Assembly: GCF_017877055.1 (NCBI RefSeq)
Contig: NZ_JAGIPG010000002.1
Span: 1,426,001 to 1,490,000, forward strand
Direction: 5' to 3'
DNA from: Neorhizobium galegae
GTDB lineage: Bacteria > Pseudomonadota > Alphaproteobacteria > Rhizobiales > Rhizobiaceae
DNA: 64,000 nucleotides
The notes under the pieces are model-generated. The model worked only from the letters and a program-made list of their open reading frames with translations, was not told where the DNA came from and did not search any database. A program made the translations under genes and the position numbers. The stretch's first letter is position 1. Every line of letters starts with the position of its first letter. Of this stretch, positions 27,507-37,926 are shown piece after piece.

Positions 27507-28838
27507 ATGTCGAAGAAGATCGGATCTGAAGCTCTTTCCCGCCGTGCTTTGCTTCGCACGGCCGTCTCTGCAGGCGCCGCAGCGCTTGCAGCGCCTGCAT
27601 TCGCCCAGACGGCGATGGACGATCTGATCAATGCGCCGCGCCGCGGCACCTGGGACGACCAGTTCGATGCCAAGGCCGCATCGCGCACCGCCGTCAACGT
27701 CGTTTCCAACAATCCGGTGCTCGGTCCCGGCGGACCGGCGAACATCCAGCAGGCAATCGTCGACTACCAGCAGATTGTCGCCAATGGCGGCTGGCCCGAG
27801 GTCAATCCCGGCCAGCAGCGCCTGCGCCTCGGCGTCGTCGATCCTTCCGTCCAGCAGTTGCGCCAGCGTCTGATGATTTCAGGCGACCTGCCGCGCGAGG
27901 CGGGCATGTCGTCTTCGTTCGACTCTTACGTCGACGGCGCGGTGAAGCGTTTCCAGGCCCGCCACGGCCTGCCCTCCGACGGCGTGATGGGCGAGTTCAC
28001 CGTCAAGGCGATGAACATCTCCGCCGACGTGCGCCTGCGTCAGCTGGGGACCAATCTGGTGCGCCTGCAGTCCATGTCCGGCGACCTCGGCCCGCGTTAC
28101 GTCATGGTCAATATTCCGGCCGCTTATATCGAGGCGGTGGAGAACGACCGCGTGGCACTGCGCACCAATGCCGTTGTCGGCCGCATCGACCGTCCGACCC
28201 ACGCCATCAATTCGAAGATCTACGAGGTCATCCTCAACCCCTATTGGACTGCGCCGCGCTCGATCGTCGAGAAGGACATCGTGCCGCTGATGCGCAAGGA
28301 CCCGACCTATCTGACGCGCAACAACATCCGCCTGATCGACGGCAAGGGCAACGAGGTTGCGCCGGAAACGGTCGACTGGTTCGCGCCGAAGGCGCCGAAC
28401 TTCATGTTCCGGCAGGACCCGGGCAAGATCAACGCGATGGCCTCGACGAAGATCAATTTCCACAATCCGAACAACGAATACATGCACGACACGCCCCAGC
28501 AGGGCCTGTTTAACAAGCTGATGCGCTTCGAGTCCTCGGGCTGCATGCGCGTCCAGAACGTCCGCGACCTCATTACCTGGCTTCTGCGCGACACGACCGG
28601 CTGGTCGCGCCAGGAGATCGAACGGGTGATCTCGACGCGCCAGAACAACCCGATCAAGCTTGCCGTGGAAGTTCCGGTCTATATCGTCTACATCACCGCC
28701 TGGTCGGCGAAGGACCGTGTCGTTCAGTTCCGTGACGACATCTACGAGCGTGACGGCAACCAGGAACTGGCACTGCAGACGACCACCGGCATCGAAAAGC
28801 CGGCCGGCGCTGCCGACGACGATCTGCTGCCGCAATAA
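27507..28838 (+). CDS. ldtP: L,D-transpeptidase LdtP
   Basis: A 443-residue exported peptidoglycan enzyme that forms or edits 3-3 cross-links or attaches proteins. Seen are a Tat-like signal (SRRALLRTAVSAGAAALAAPAFAQ), a peptidoglycan-binding domain near residues 150-200 (SYVDGAVKRFQARHGLPSDGVMGEFTVKAMN), and a YkuD domain with the catalytic pattern HDTPQQGLFNK then SSGCMRVQNVRDL, which gives the His and Cys. The known target of LdtR in S. meliloti, it is followed by a terminator. ATG 27507 is preferred to TTG 27504. Confidence 0.88.
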   Translation: MSKKIGSEALSRRALLRTAVSAGAAALAAPAFAQTAMDDLINAPRRGTWDDQFDAKAASRTAVNVVSNNPVLGPGGPANIQQAIVDYQQIVANGGWPEVNPGQQRLRLGVVDPSVQQLRQRLMISGDLPREAGMSSSFDSYVDGAVKRFQARHGLPSDGVMGEFTVKAMNISADVRLRQLGTNLVRLQSMSGDLGPRYVMVNIPAAYIEAVENDRVALRTNAVVGRIDRPTHAINSKIYEVILNPYWTAPRSIVEKDIVPLMRKDPTYLTRNNIRLIDGKGNEVAPETVDWFAPKAPNFMFRQDPGKINAMASTKINFHNPNNEYMHDTPQQGLFNKLMRFESSGCMRVQNVRDLITWLLRDTTGWSRQEIERVISTRQNNPIKLAVEVPVYIVYITAWSAKDRVVQFRDDIYERDGNQELALQTTTGIEKPAGAADDDLLPQ

Positions 28839-28865
28839 GAACCGACCTCATCTTCCGTTTACGGG

Positions 28866-28895
28866 AAGCCGCATCTGCCAAGGGTGCGGCTTTTT
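28866..28895 (+). terminator. Rho-independent terminator of ldtP
   Basis: An 8-bp stem AAGCCGCA / TGCGGCTT with an 11-base loop ends in a T-run, 27 bases after the ldtP stop codon. Confidence 0.75.
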
Positions 28896-29015
28896 CGTTT
28901 CCAGGAGCATCTCCGCGTCTTCCGACGCGCAAATGTCGTTCTGCGTATTGCCCTGCGGGAGGCGGAACGCTAAGACGCGACATTGCAATGCCCACCCCTT
29001 TGAGGAGCCTCGCAC

Positions 29016-30305
29016 ATGTCGAACACCGACGTCTTCTTCTCCCGCCCGCTGGCCGAATCCGATCCGGAAATCTTTGGCGCGATCGAGAAGGAACTGGGTC
29101 GCCAGCGCCACGAAATCGAGCTGATCGCATCGGAGAACATCGTTTCCCGCGCCGTGCTTGAGGCGCAGGGTTCGATCATGACCAACAAATATGCGGAAGG
29201 TTACCCGGGCAAGCGTTATTACGGCGGTTGCCAGTTCGTGGATATCGCCGAGGAACTCGCCATCGAGCGCGCCAAGAAGCTGTTCGGCGTCAACTTCGTC
29301 AACGTCCAGCCGAATTCCGGTTCCCAGATGAACCAGGCGGTGTTCCTGGCGCTGCTGCAGCCGGGCGATACTTTCATGGGTCTCGACCTGAATTCGGGGG
29401 GGCATCTTACCCACGGCTCGCCGGTCAACATGTCCGGAAAATGGTTCAACGTCGTGTCCTACGGCGTGCGCGAAGGCGACAACCTGCTCGACATGGACGA
29501 AGTGCAGAAGAAGGCCGAAGAGCACAAGCCGAAGCTGATCATCGCCGGTGGCACCGCCTATTCCCGCATATGGGACTGGAAGCGTTTCCGCGAGATCGCC
29601 GATTCGGTCGGCGCTTATCTGATGGTCGACATGGCCCATATCGCCGGCCTGGTTGCCGGCGGCCAGCATCCGTCACCGTTCCCGCACTGCCATGTGGCCA
29701 CCACGACCACGCACAAGTCGCTGCGTGGGCCCCGCGGCGGCGTCATCATGACGAACGACGAGGAACTGGCCAAGAAGTTCAATTCGGCCGTCTTCCCGGG
29801 TCTCCAGGGCGGCCCGCTGATGCATATCATCGCCGCCAAGGCGGTTGCCTTCGGCGAGGCGCTGCAGCCGGATTTCAAGGACTATGCCGCCCAGATCGTC
29901 AAGAATGCCAAGGCGCTGTCCGAAACGCTGATGGCCGGCGGTCTCGACATCGTCTCCGGCGGCACCGACAACCACCTGATGCTGGTCGATCTGCGCAAGA
30001 AGAACGCCACCGGCAAGCGCGCCGAGGCCGCTCTCGGCCGCGGTTACATCACCACCAACAAGAACGGCATTCCCTTCGACCCGGAAAAGCCCTTCGTTAC
30101 GTCAGGTATCCGCCTCGGGACCCCGGCCGGTACGACGCGCGGCTTCAAGGAAGCGGAATTCAGGGAGATCGGCAATCTCATCATCGAGGTTCTCGACGGA
30201 CTGAAGGTCGCCAATTCCGACGAGGGCAACGCGACGGTGGAAGCCGGTGTGCGCGACAAGGTGGTAGCACTCACCGGCCGCTTCCCCATGTATCCCTACA
30301 TGTGA
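29016..30305 (+). CDS. glyA: Serine hydroxymethyltransferase
   Basis: A 429-residue PLP enzyme that interconverts serine and glycine with tetrahydrofolate. The PLP-lysine site is [16 protein letters not shown]; the substrate region [16 protein letters not shown] and [15 protein letters not shown] are conserved. [14 protein letters not shown] lies near the C-terminus. GAGGAG lies 13 bases before ATG 29016. A 10-bp imperfect inverted repeat sits in the 120-bp leader. A hairpin separates it from nrdR. Confidence 0.95.
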   Translation: MSNTDVFFSRPLAESDPEIFGAIEKELGRQRHEIELIASENIVSRAVLEAQGSIMTNKYAEGYPGKRYYGGCQFVDIAEELAIERAKKLFGVNFVNVQPNSGSQMNQAVFLALLQPGDTFMGLDLNSGGHLTHGSPVNMSGKWFNVVSYGVREGDNLLDMDEVQKKAEEHKPKLIIAGGTAYSRIWDWKRFREIADSVGAYLMVDMAHIAGLVAGGQHPSPFPHCHVATTTTHKSLRGPRGGVIMTNDEELAKKFNSAVFPGLQGGPLMHIIAAKAVAFGEALQPDFKDYAAQIVKNAKALSETLMAGGLDIVSGGTDNHLMLVDLRKKNATGKRAEAALGRGYITTNKNGIPFDPEKPFVTSGIRLGTPAGTTRGFKEAEFREIGNLIIEVLDGLKVANSDEGNATVEAGVRDKVVALTGRFPMYPYM

Positions 30306-30323
30306 CCCCAACTGGTACCAACG

Positions 30324-30345
30324 GGGACCGCAATCTCGCGGTCCC
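30324..30345 (+). terminator. Hairpin between glyA and nrdR
   Basis: GGGACCGC and GCGGTCCC form a perfect 8-bp stem with a 6-base loop, followed by TCTTGC. This is a weak terminator or attenuator that could lower readthrough from glyA into nrdR-ribD-ribE. Confidence 0.55.
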
Positions 30346-30368
30346 TCTTGCAAGCCCAAGGAGAGGCG

Positions 30369-30848
30369 ATGCGCTGCCCCTATTGCGGTTCGGAAGACAC
30401 GCAGGTCAAGGATAGTCGTCCGGCGGAGGATTATACCTCCATTCGCCGGCGGCGCATCTGCCCGGATTGCGGCGGCCGCTTCACGACTTTCGAGCGCGTG
30501 CAGCTTCGTGAACTGATGGTCACCAAGAAGACCGGCCGCAAGGTGCCGTTCGATCGCAACAAGCTGGTACGGTCGTTCCAGATCGCGCTGCGCAAGCGGC
30601 CGGTCGACAATGACCGCATCGAGCGGGCGGTGTCGGGCATCGTGCGCCGGCTCGAAAGCTCGGGCGAAAACGAGATCTCGTCGGAAGAGATCGGCCTGCA
30701 GGTGCTCGAAGCCCTGAAGAGCCTCGATGACGTCGCCTTCGTCCGTTACGCCTCCGTCTATCGCGACTTCTCCCATGCGGAAGATTTCGAGAAGGTGATC
30801 CAGGAGATCAACGCCAAGATCGCCCGCGATCCCGGCATCGAGCCGTAG
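30369..30848 (+). CDS. nrdR: Transcriptional repressor NrdR
   Basis: A 159-residue repressor of ribonucleotide reductase genes. The zinc ribbon is [17 protein letters not shown]...[20 protein letters not shown] (two C-x2-C pairs within residues 3-35), followed by the ATP-cone ([27 protein letters not shown]). ATG 30369 follows AAGGAGAGGCG. It is transcribed with ribD and ribE in this order, which is common in alphaproteobacteria. Confidence 0.95.
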   Translation: MRCPYCGSEDTQVKDSRPAEDYTSIRRRRICPDCGGRFTTFERVQLRELMVTKKTGRKVPFDRNKLVRSFQIALRKRPVDNDRIERAVSGIVRRLESSGENEISSEEIGLQVLEALKSLDDVAFVRYASVYRDFSHAEDFEKVIQEINAKIARDPGIEP

Positions 30849-30851
30849 ATC

Positions 30852-31940
30852 ATGACGAGCGCTGCCGAAGACCGGTGGTTCATGGCGTCGGCGCTGCGTC
30901 TGTCGCGCCTTCATACCGGTCAGACGGGCACCAATCCTTCGGTCGGCTGCGTGATCGTCAGGGACGGCGAGGTCGTCGGTTCCGCCGTTACCGCACCCGG
31001 CGGGCGGCCGCATGCGGAAACCCAGGCGCTCGATATCGCAGGCGAGAAGGCGAGGGGAGCGGCGGCCTACGTCACGCTTGAACCCTGCTCTCACTACGGC
31101 CGCACGCCTCCCTGCGCCAACGCTCTGGTCGAAGCCGGCGTCGCCCGTGTCGTCATCTCGCTGACCGATCCCGATCCGCGCGTCTCCGGCCGTGGGATCG
31201 CGATCCTGCGCGATGCCGGGATCGTCGTCGAGACTGGGCTGATGGAGGAGGAGGGGCGCCGTGCGCTTGCCGCCTACCTCACCCGCCAGACGAAAGGCCG
31301 CCCGCATGTGACTCTGAAGCTTGCGGTTTCCGCCGACGGCATGCTCGGCCGCCGAGGCGAGGAAGTGTCGATCACGGGCGCGGAGGCGAGGGCGGACGTG
31401 CACCGGCTGCGGGCCGAGGCGGATGCGATTCTCGTCGGCATCGGGACGGTGCTGTCGGACGATCCGGAGCTGACCGTACGCATTCCCGGTCTCGAGAAAC
31501 GCTCTCCGATCCGCATCGTGCTGGACCGGCGGCTGGAACTGCCGCTGACGTCCAAGCTGGTGCAGACTGCGCGGGATGTGCCGGTGATCGTGGTGGCTGC
31601 GCCTTCTTCCACCTTGGAGACTGGGGCGGGGGACAAGCGCGAGAAACTGATCGAGGCCGGCGTCGAGATCATGGACGCCACCGAACTCGATATCCTGCTG
31701 GCGATCCTCGCGGTTCGCGGCATGTCCTCCCTTCTGGTCGAAGGCGGCGCCACCATCGCAAGAGCTTTTCTCGAAGCAGACCTCGTCGACCGCGTCCTCC
31801 TCTTCCAGGGGACCGGGATTGTCGGCGAGAATGGACTTGAATCGCCGTTGACGCCATCCGATATGCCGGCAGGATTTAAGTTCGTGCGCGAGGAAAGCTT
31901 CGGACCGGACCGCTGTTTTGAATACGAGAGAGGTTTCTGA
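30852..31940 (+). CDS. ribD: Bifunctional riboflavin deaminase/reductase RibD
   Basis: A 362-residue enzyme for the second and third steps of riboflavin synthesis. The N-terminal deaminase has the zinc motif PHAETQALDIA (H-A-E) and PCSHYGRTPPC near residues 52-85. The C-terminal reductase begins at RPHVTLKLAVSADGM, near 150, and contains LLVEGGATIARAFLEADLVD. It begins 3 bp after nrdR and overlaps ribE by one base (TGATG). Confidence 0.94.
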   Translation: MTSAAEDRWFMASALRLSRLHTGQTGTNPSVGCVIVRDGEVVGSAVTAPGGRPHAETQALDIAGEKARGAAAYVTLEPCSHYGRTPPCANALVEAGVARVVISLTDPDPRVSGRGIAILRDAGIVVETGLMEEEGRRALAAYLTRQTKGRPHVTLKLAVSADGMLGRRGEEVSITGAEARADVHRLRAEADAILVGIGTVLSDDPELTVRIPGLEKRSPIRIVLDRRLELPLTSKLVQTARDVPVIVVAAPSSTLETGAGDKREKLIEAGVEIMDATELDILLAILAVRGMSSLLVEGGATIARAFLEADLVDRVLLFQGTGIVGENGLESPLTPSDMPAGFKFVREESFGPDRCFEYERGF

Positions 31941-32554
31941 TGTTCACCGGAATTGTCACCGATGTCGGCACGGTCGCGGCAACGACGCCGATGGACGAAG
32001 GCGTCAAGCTCAGGATCGCCACCAATTACGACCCGAAGACCATCGATATGGGCGCCTCGATTTCCCATGGCGGCGTCTGCCTGACGGTGACAAACCTGCC
32101 GGACGAAGGCAGCAACGAACGCTGGTTCGAGGTCGAGGCCTGGGAAGAGGCGTTGCGGCTGACGACGATCGCCGCCTGGACCGAGGGCACGCGGGTCAAT
32201 CTGGAGCGGGCGCTGAAGATCGGCGACGAACTCGGCGGCCATATCGTCTCCGGCCATGTGGATGGCACGGCGGAAATTCTGGGCATCGAACATGAAGGCG
32301 AGGCGGTGCGCATCCGCCTTCGCGCACCCGAGGCGCTTGCCCGATTTGTGGCTCCGAAGGGCTCGGTCGCGCTGGACGGCACGTCGCTGACAGTCAACGC
32401 CGTCGAGGGCACCGATTTCGACGTACTGCTGATCCGCCACACGCTTGCCGTCACCACCTGGGGCGACCGCAAGGCGGGCGATTTCGTCAATTTCGAAGTC
32501 GACACGATGGCGCGTTACGCAGCGCGGCTCGCGGAATTCCCGGCGAAGAGCTGA
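31940..32554 (+). CDS. ribE: Riboflavin synthase alpha subunit
   Basis: A 204-residue enzyme that makes riboflavin from two lumazine molecules. It has the two lumazine-binding repeats: MFTGIVTDVG... ISHGGVCLTV and later GGHIVSGHVDGTAEI ... GTSLTVNAVEG. Its start overlaps the ribD stop by one base. The next rib gene, ribH, lies beyond an inverted acetyltransferase gene. Confidence 0.93.
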   Translation: MFTGIVTDVGTVAATTPMDEGVKLRIATNYDPKTIDMGASISHGGVCLTVTNLPDEGSNERWFEVEAWEEALRLTTIAAWTEGTRVNLERALKIGDELGGHIVSGHVDGTAEILGIEHEGEAVRIRLRAPEALARFVAPKGSVALDGTSLTVNAVEGTDFDVLLIRHTLAVTTWGDRKAGDFVNFEVDTMARYAARLAEFPAKS

Positions 32555-32567
32555 CGGTTCACACCCA

Positions 32568-33089
32568 TCAGTTTTCGCGTTCCAGCACCATGATCGGGCC
32601 GTGGTAATCGGCGCGGGCGAACTCGCGGAAGCCGAGTTTTGCCGCGACCCTGAGCGAGGCGGCATTCTCCGGGCTGATGATGCAGGTCATCCGGCGATCG
32701 GGGAAATGGGCTTCGCCCCAGGAAATCATTACGCCCACCGCCTCGGTCGCGTAACCGCGGCCATGGACGGAAGGGATGAGCGCCCAGCCCGTCTCGAGCG
32801 TCCCCTCGATGGAGGGTTGAAACTCCCGGCGCATGTCCTGGAAACCGGCCTCACCGAGAAAGCGCCCGGTCGCCTTCTCTTCGATCGCCAGGAAGCCGAA
32901 ACCCATGAGATGCCACATGCCGGTGACGCGCAGCATGCGGCTCCAGCTGTTTTCGCGGGACGAGGGGATGCCGGATATATAGCGCACCACGTCCGGATCG
33001 GCCCAGAATTCCGCATAGGTCTCAAACTCCTCCAGCCGGTGCGGGCGCAGGATCAGCCGTTCGGTTTCGAGGATCGGGATAGTGGTCAT
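32568..33089 (-). CDS. GNAT family N-acetyltransferase (RimJ/RimL type)
   Basis: A 173-residue acetyltransferase. LETERLILRPHRLEEFETYAEFWADPDVVRYI is the start typical of the RimJ/RimL group, GWALIPSVHGRGYATEAVGVMISWG contains the acetyl-CoA binding loop (Q/R-x-x-G-x-G/A as HGRGYAT), and ISPENAASLRVAAKLGFRE is the conserved C-terminal part. The substrate is not known. It is inverted between ribE and ribH. Confidence 0.87.
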   Translation of the reverse strand: MTTIPILETERLILRPHRLEEFETYAEFWADPDVVRYISGIPSSRENSWSRMLRVTGMWHLMGFGFLAIEEKATGRFLGEAGFQDMRREFQPSIEGTLETGWALIPSVHGRGYATEAVGVMISWGEAHFPDRRMTCIISPENAASLRVAAKLGFREFARADYHGPIMVLEREN

Positions 33090-33297
33090 GGCGGGCTCCG
33101 GGCGGTGGCGATGATGGTGATCTATATCGCCGCTCGCTCAGCTATTCCCGATTCGCATCGCTGCGTTCAGCGAAAATTGCTTGCCATTCCCCTCAGAGCG
33201 TGTTTTGACCGCCACCTGCCCGAGACCCATATGCCTTTCGGCCCGCCTTGAAGGCGATACGAGGTCATGCTGGGCCGATTTTGAACAAAGGTGAACC

Positions 33298-33756
33298 ATG
33301 TCACGCGAAACCGCTCCACATCTCCTCGTCGTCGAGGCGCGTTTCTACGACGATATGTCCGATGCGCTGCTCGAAGGCGCGACCCATGCGCTGAAGGAGG
33401 CCGGGGCGACCTACGATGTTGTTACCGTTCCGGGTGCGCTCGAAATCCCGCCGGCGATCGCCATGGCGCTCGATGCGTCGGAAGAGGGCGGCACCGATTA
33501 CGACGGCTTCGTCGCGCTCGGCATGGTCATTCGTGGCGAGACCTATCATTTCGATATCGTCTCGAATGAATCCTCCCGTGCCCTGATGGACCTCGCAGTG
33601 TCGGAATCGCTTGCGATCGGCAACGGCATCCTCACCTGCGAGAACGACGAACAGGCCTGGGCGCGCGCCCGCCGTTCGGACAAGGACAAGGGCGGTTTTG
33701 CCGCCCGTGCGGCGCTGACCATGATCGCGCTGCGTGACAAGCTGAACGGTGGTTGA
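33298..33756 (+). CDS. ribH: 6,7-dimethyl-8-ribityllumazine synthase
   Basis: A 152-residue lumazine synthase of the usual length, forming a cage or decamer. The catalytic segments are [11 protein letters not shown] and [29 protein letters not shown], where the His acts in the reaction. [18 protein letters not shown] is the phosphate-binding loop. It is 3 bp from nusB and likely co-transcribed with it. The 208-bp leader does not match an FMN riboswitch that I can recognise. Confidence 0.93.
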   Translation: MSRETAPHLLVVEARFYDDMSDALLEGATHALKEAGATYDVVTVPGALEIPPAIAMALDASEEGGTDYDGFVALGMVIRGETYHFDIVSNESSRALMDLAVSESLAIGNGILTCENDEQAWARARRSDKDKGGFAARAALTMIALRDKLNGG

Positions 33757-33759
33757 TTG

Positions 33760-34239
33760 ATGGCCAAGGAAGGCGAACACCCGGTGAAGCCGGCCAATCA
33801 GCGCGGCGCTGCCCGCCTGGCGGCCGTGCAGGCGCTCTACCAGATGGATGTCGGCGGAACCGGCGTCCTGGAGGTCGTGGCCGAATACGAGGCCCATCGC
33901 CTCGGCCAGGAACTCGACGGCGACACCTATCTGAAGGCTGACGCCTCATGGTTCCGCTCGATCGTTGCCGGCGTCGTGCGTGACCAGGTGAAGATCGATC
34001 CGCTGATCCGCGCCTCGCTGCAGGAAGACTGGCCGCTGTCGCGTCTCGATTCGACCCTTCGCGCCATCCTGCGTGCCGGCACCTTCGAGATTCTCGAGCG
34101 CAAGGACGTGCCGGTCGCCGTCATCGTCACCGAATATGTCGAGATTGCCCACGCCTTTTTCGGCGAGGAAGAGCCGCGCATCGTCAACGCCGTCCTCGAC
34201 CGCATCGCCAAGCAGGTGCGCGGCGAAGCCAAGAAATAA
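33760..34239 (+). CDS. nusB: Transcription antitermination protein NusB
   Basis: A 159-residue all-helical antitermination factor acting in rRNA transcription. Conserved parts are [19 protein letters not shown] at the N-terminus and [32 protein letters not shown] in the second half. ATG 33760 starts 3 bp after the ribH stop. The ribH-nusB pair is widespread. Confidence 0.92.
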   Translation: MAKEGEHPVKPANQRGAARLAAVQALYQMDVGGTGVLEVVAEYEAHRLGQELDGDTYLKADASWFRSIVAGVVRDQVKIDPLIRASLQEDWPLSRLDSTLRAILRAGTFEILERKDVPVAVIVTEYVEIAHAFFGEEEPRIVNAVLDRIAKQVRGEAKK

Positions 34240-34269
34240 CAAACCAACGATAAGTCAGGGTGGGGCAGC

Positions 34270-35493
34270 ATGGACGGCGCGGTGGACGGTCTTCAGACAC
34301 AGATGAAAACCGCCCGGCGCAGTGTCGCGCTGCTGGCCGGCGCCCAGGCGGTCCTCGGTTCGGCGCCGCCCCTGGTTTTTGCGCTCGGCGGCCTCGTGGG
34401 CTACCAGCTGCTCGGCGACGACAAGTCGCTGGCCACCGCTCCGCTGACCGGCTTCAATATCGGCATGGCGGCAGGCGCCGTCGCGGTTGCCATCGCCTCC
34501 CGGTTCCTCGGCCGCAAGGCGAGTTTCATGCTGGGTGCAATCCTCGGGGCGCTCGGTGCCGCCATTGCGGCGATCGCGCTCTTCCATTCCAATTTCTGGC
34601 TTTTCGCGATCGGCCTGGTTCTCATCGGACTCTGCAACGGCTTCAGCCAGAAGATCCGGTTTGCCGCCGCCGATGCGTCGCCCTCGTTCTACAAGCCGAA
34701 GGCGATCTCCTGGATCCTCGCGGCCGGCATAGTTTCGGCGGTCCTCGGGCCACAGCTTGCGATCTGGACCAAGGACCTGCTGTCGCCTGTGCTGTTCGCC
34801 GGTGCGTTCGTCGCCGTCATTCCGCTCTATCTGGTCGCTCTGGTGATGCTGACGCCGCTGAAACTGCCGCAGATGAGCGGCAGCACCGTGGCTTCCGCGT
34901 CCGCCCGTCCGCTCGGCGAGATCGTCGTCACCCAGCGGTTCCTGACCGGCATGATCTGCGGCATCTCCTCCTATGCGCTGATGACCTTCATGATGACCGG
35001 TGCGCCGCTCGCCATGGTGATCGGCTGCGGTTTCCCATCGGAAATGGCCACGCTCGGCATCCAGTGGCACGTGCTCGCCATGTTCGCGCCGAGCTTTTTC
35101 ACCGGCATGCTGATTTCACGTTTCGGCGTCGAGAAGATCGTCGCCGCCGGGCTCCTGATCCTGATGGGCTGCGCCGTGATCGCCCATATGGGCATCGAGC
35201 TCTGGAACTTCTGGGGCGCGCTGGTGCTACTCGGCATCGGCTGGAACTTCTCCTTCATCGGCTCGACTGCCATCGTCGCCTCCAGCTATCGCCCGCATGA
35301 GGCCGACAAGGTGCAGGGTTTTCACGACATCATCCTGTTCACCACGGTGGCATTGTCCTCCTTCTCCTCGGGCAAGGTGTTCACGGCCTACGGTTGGTCC
35401 TTCATGAACCTGATCATCTGGCCGGTGACGATCGTCTGCCTCGGTTTGGTGCTGGCGCTGATGTTCAAACGCTCTTCCGTGAAATCGGCCTAG
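34270..35493 (+). CDS. MFS transporter
   Basis: A 407-residue protein with about 12 membrane helices, beginning in the cytoplasm with KTARRSVALLAGAQAVLGSAPPLVFALGG. The middle contains QMSGSTVASASARPLGEIVVTQRFLTG, the loop between the two six-helix bundles. SRFLGRKASFMLGAILG is a variant of the MFS loop 2-3 motif. The substrate is not evident. It begins 30 bp after nusB and may be read through from it. Confidence 0.85.
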   Translation: MDGAVDGLQTQMKTARRSVALLAGAQAVLGSAPPLVFALGGLVGYQLLGDDKSLATAPLTGFNIGMAAGAVAVAIASRFLGRKASFMLGAILGALGAAIAAIALFHSNFWLFAIGLVLIGLCNGFSQKIRFAAADASPSFYKPKAISWILAAGIVSAVLGPQLAIWTKDLLSPVLFAGAFVAVIPLYLVALVMLTPLKLPQMSGSTVASASARPLGEIVVTQRFLTGMICGISSYALMTFMMTGAPLAMVIGCGFPSEMATLGIQWHVLAMFAPSFFTGMLISRFGVEKIVAAGLLILMGCAVIAHMGIELWNFWGALVLLGIGWNFSFIGSTAIVASSYRPHEADKVQGFHDIILFTTVALSSFSSGKVFTAYGWSFMNLIIWPVTIVCLGLVLALMFKRSSVKSA

Positions 35494-35711
35494 ACTCTTG
35501 TCCCTTCGGGGCTTGACGCCAATTCATCTCCACCGCAATCTCCCGTCCGCGTAGGCGATCCCGGATTCCTTGGGAGGGGAGCGGTTGCCTGCGCGGGAAT
35601 GCACACTATGGAGTATTGCGGCGGTCTTGCTCATCTCGTGGATGTGCGCCGCTGCAGGGGTGCACGGCCGGAGGGTATGGACCACCCGGCGCTAAGGGAG
35701 AGGAAAAGCGA

Positions 35712-37853
35712 ATGACCGTAATTCTGGGTGTGATCGTGTGCGGGTTGCTATCGATCATTTATGCCGTCTGGGCGACGCGTTCCGTGTTGGCTGCTGATCA
35801 GGGCAGTATCCGCATGCAGGAAATCGCCGGATATATCCGTGAAGGCGCACAGGCCTATCTGGCGCGCCAATACATGACCATTGCGATCGTCGGCGTCGTC
35901 GTGACCATCCTGGCCTGGGTGCTGCTGTCCGGCACCGCTGCGGTCGGCTTCGTCATCGGCGCCGTGCTTTCGGGTGCCGCCGGGTTCATCGGCATGCACG
36001 TCTCGGTCCGCGCCAACGTGCGCACCGCCCAGGCTTCTTCCCAAAGCCTTGCGGCCGGTCTCGACATCGCTTTCAAATCCGGCGCCATCACTGGCATGCT
36101 GGTGGCAGGCCTCGCTCTCCTCGGCGTCTCGATTTATTACTGGGTCCTGACTTCCGGTCTCGGCCATCCGAGCGGCTCGCGTGAAGTCATCGACGCGCTC
36201 GTCTCGCTCGGCTTCGGCGCTTCGCTGATCTCGATCTTCGCCCGTCTCGGCGGCGGCATCTTCACCAAGGGTGCGGACGTCGGTGGCGACCTCGTGGGCA
36301 AGGTCGAAGCCGGCATTCCGGAAGACGACCCGCGCAACCCGGCAACCATTGCCGACAACGTCGGCGATAACGTCGGCGATTGCGCCGGCATGGCCGCCGA
36401 CCTTTTCGAGACCTACGCGGTCTCCGTCGTCGCCACCATGGTGCTTGCGGCGATCTTCTTCGCCGGCGCCCCGATCCTCGCAACCGTAATGGTCTACCCG
36501 CTGGCGATCTGCGGCGCCTGCATCATCACCTCGATCATCGGCACCTTCTTCGTCAAGCTCGGCTCCAACGGCTCGATCATGGGCGCTCTCTACAAGGGCC
36601 TGATCGTTACCGGCCTGCTGTCGATCCTCGGCCTTGGCGCGGCAACCTCGCTCACTATCGGCTGGGGCACGATCGGCACTGTTGCCGGCAAACCGATCAC
36701 CGGTACGAACCTCTTCATCTGCGGCTTGCTCGGCCTCGTGGTGACGGCGCTGATCGTCGTCATCACCGAATACTACACCGGCACCAACAAGCGTCCGGTG
36801 AACTCGATCGCCCAGGCCTCGGTAACCGGCCACGGCACCAACGTCATCCAGGGCCTCGCGGTCTCGCTGGAATCGACCGCGCTTCCGGCGATCGTCATCG
36901 TCGGCGGCATCATCGCCACCTACCAGTTCGCCGGCCTGTTCGGCACCGGCATCGCCGTCACCACCATGCTCGGTCTGGCCGGCATGATCGTGGCGCTCGA
37001 TGCCTTCGGTCCGGTCACCGACAATGCCGGCGGTATCGCCGAAATGGCGCACCTGCCGCCGGAAGTGCGCAAGTCGACCGATGCGCTCGACGCGGTCGGC
37101 AACACCACCAAGGCCGTCACCAAGGGCTATGCGATCGGTTCTGCCGGCCTCGGCGCGCTGGTGCTCTTCGCCGCCTATTCCAACGATCTCAAATATTTCG
37201 TCGCCAACAGTGCCCAGTATCCGTATTTCAACGGCGTCGGCGAAATCGATTTCGACCTCTCCAACCCTTATGTCGTCGCGGGCCTCATCTTCGGTGGCCT
37301 GATCCCGTACCTGTTCGGCGGCATCGCCATGACCGCCGTCGGCCGCGCCGCGGGCTCGATCGTCGAGGAAGTGCGCAAGCAGTTCCGCGAAAAGCCGGGC
37401 ATCATGGCGGGAACTGAAAAGCCGGATTACGGCCGCGCCGTCGATATTCTCACCCGGGCTGCGATCCGCGAGATGATCGTTCCGTCGCTGCTGCCGGTTC
37501 TCGCCCCCATCGTCGTCTATTTCGGGGTCCTTCTGATCTCCGGCGGCGACAAGGCCTCGGCCTTCGCAGCCCTCGGTGCATCGCTGCTCGGCGTCATCGT
37601 CAACGGCCTCTTCGTGGCGATCTCCATGACCTCGGGCGGGGGCGCCTGGGACAATGCCAAGAAGAGCTTCGAGGACGGCTTCGTCGACAAGGACGGCACC
37701 CGCCACATGAAGGGATCCGAGGCCCACAAGGCTTCGGTCACCGGCGACACCGTCGGTGATCCCTACAAGGATACGGCAGGCCCGGCCGTCAACCCGGCGA
37801 TCAAGATTACCAATATCGTGGCGCTTCTGCTGCTGGCGGTTCTTGCCGGCTGA
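35712..37853 (+). CDS. hppA: K+-insensitive pyrophosphate-energized proton pump
   Basis: A 713-residue membrane pyrophosphatase with about 16 helices that pumps protons using pyrophosphate. The catalytic region is [20 protein letters not shown] and [20 protein letters not shown]. In [15 protein letters not shown] the residue after GNTT is Lys, which by family rules marks the K+-independent class; K+-dependent enzymes have Ala. ATG 35712 follows GGGAGAGG. The 218-bp leader has a G-rich hairpin near 35667-35690 that might influence translation (inference). A strong terminator follows. Confidence 0.95.
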   Translation: MTVILGVIVCGLLSIIYAVWATRSVLAADQGSIRMQEIAGYIREGAQAYLARQYMTIAIVGVVVTILAWVLLSGTAAVGFVIGAVLSGAAGFIGMHVSVRANVRTAQASSQSLAAGLDIAFKSGAITGMLVAGLALLGVSIYYWVLTSGLGHPSGSREVIDALVSLGFGASLISIFARLGGGIFTKGADVGGDLVGKVEAGIPEDDPRNPATIADNVGDNVGDCAGMAADLFETYAVSVVATMVLAAIFFAGAPILATVMVYPLAICGACIITSIIGTFFVKLGSNGSIMGALYKGLIVTGLLSILGLGAATSLTIGWGTIGTVAGKPITGTNLFICGLLGLVVTALIVVITEYYTGTNKRPVNSIAQASVTGHGTNVIQGLAVSLESTALPAIVIVGGIIATYQFAGLFGTGIAVTTMLGLAGMIVALDAFGPVTDNAGGIAEMAHLPPEVRKSTDALDAVGNTTKAVTKGYAIGSAGLGALVLFAAYSNDLKYFVANSAQYPYFNGVGEIDFDLSNPYVVAGLIFGGLIPYLFGGIAMTAVGRAAGSIVEEVRKQFREKPGIMAGTEKPDYGRAVDILTRAAIREMIVPSLLPVLAPIVVYFGVLLISGGDKASAFAALGASLLGVIVNGLFVAISMTSGGGAWDNAKKSFEDGFVDKDGTRHMKGSEAHKASVTGDTVGDPYKDTAGPAVNPAIKITNIVALLLLAVLAG

Positions 37854-37874
37854 TATCTGGCCCAAAGTGAAATA

Positions 37875-37912
37875 AAAAAGCCCGCGGGGAGCGATCTCCG
37901 CGGGCTTTTTGT
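37875..37912 (+). terminator. Rho-independent terminator of hppA
   Basis: A long GC stem (AAAAGCCCGCGG / CCGCGGGCTTTT) with flanking A and T runs, usable in both directions between hppA and the convergent bamE. Confidence 0.85.
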
Positions 37913-37926
37913 TTCGCTCGAGGTGC

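Noticed and set aside
27110..27745. A 211-codon minus-strand frame over the ldtP start
   Set aside because: Antisense to ldtP and its upstream region, no convincing protein text.
33090..33297. Possible FMN riboswitch before ribH
   Set aside because: I searched the leader for the conserved FMN aptamer core (GGGGCAGGGTGAAATTCCC-like text) and it is not there.
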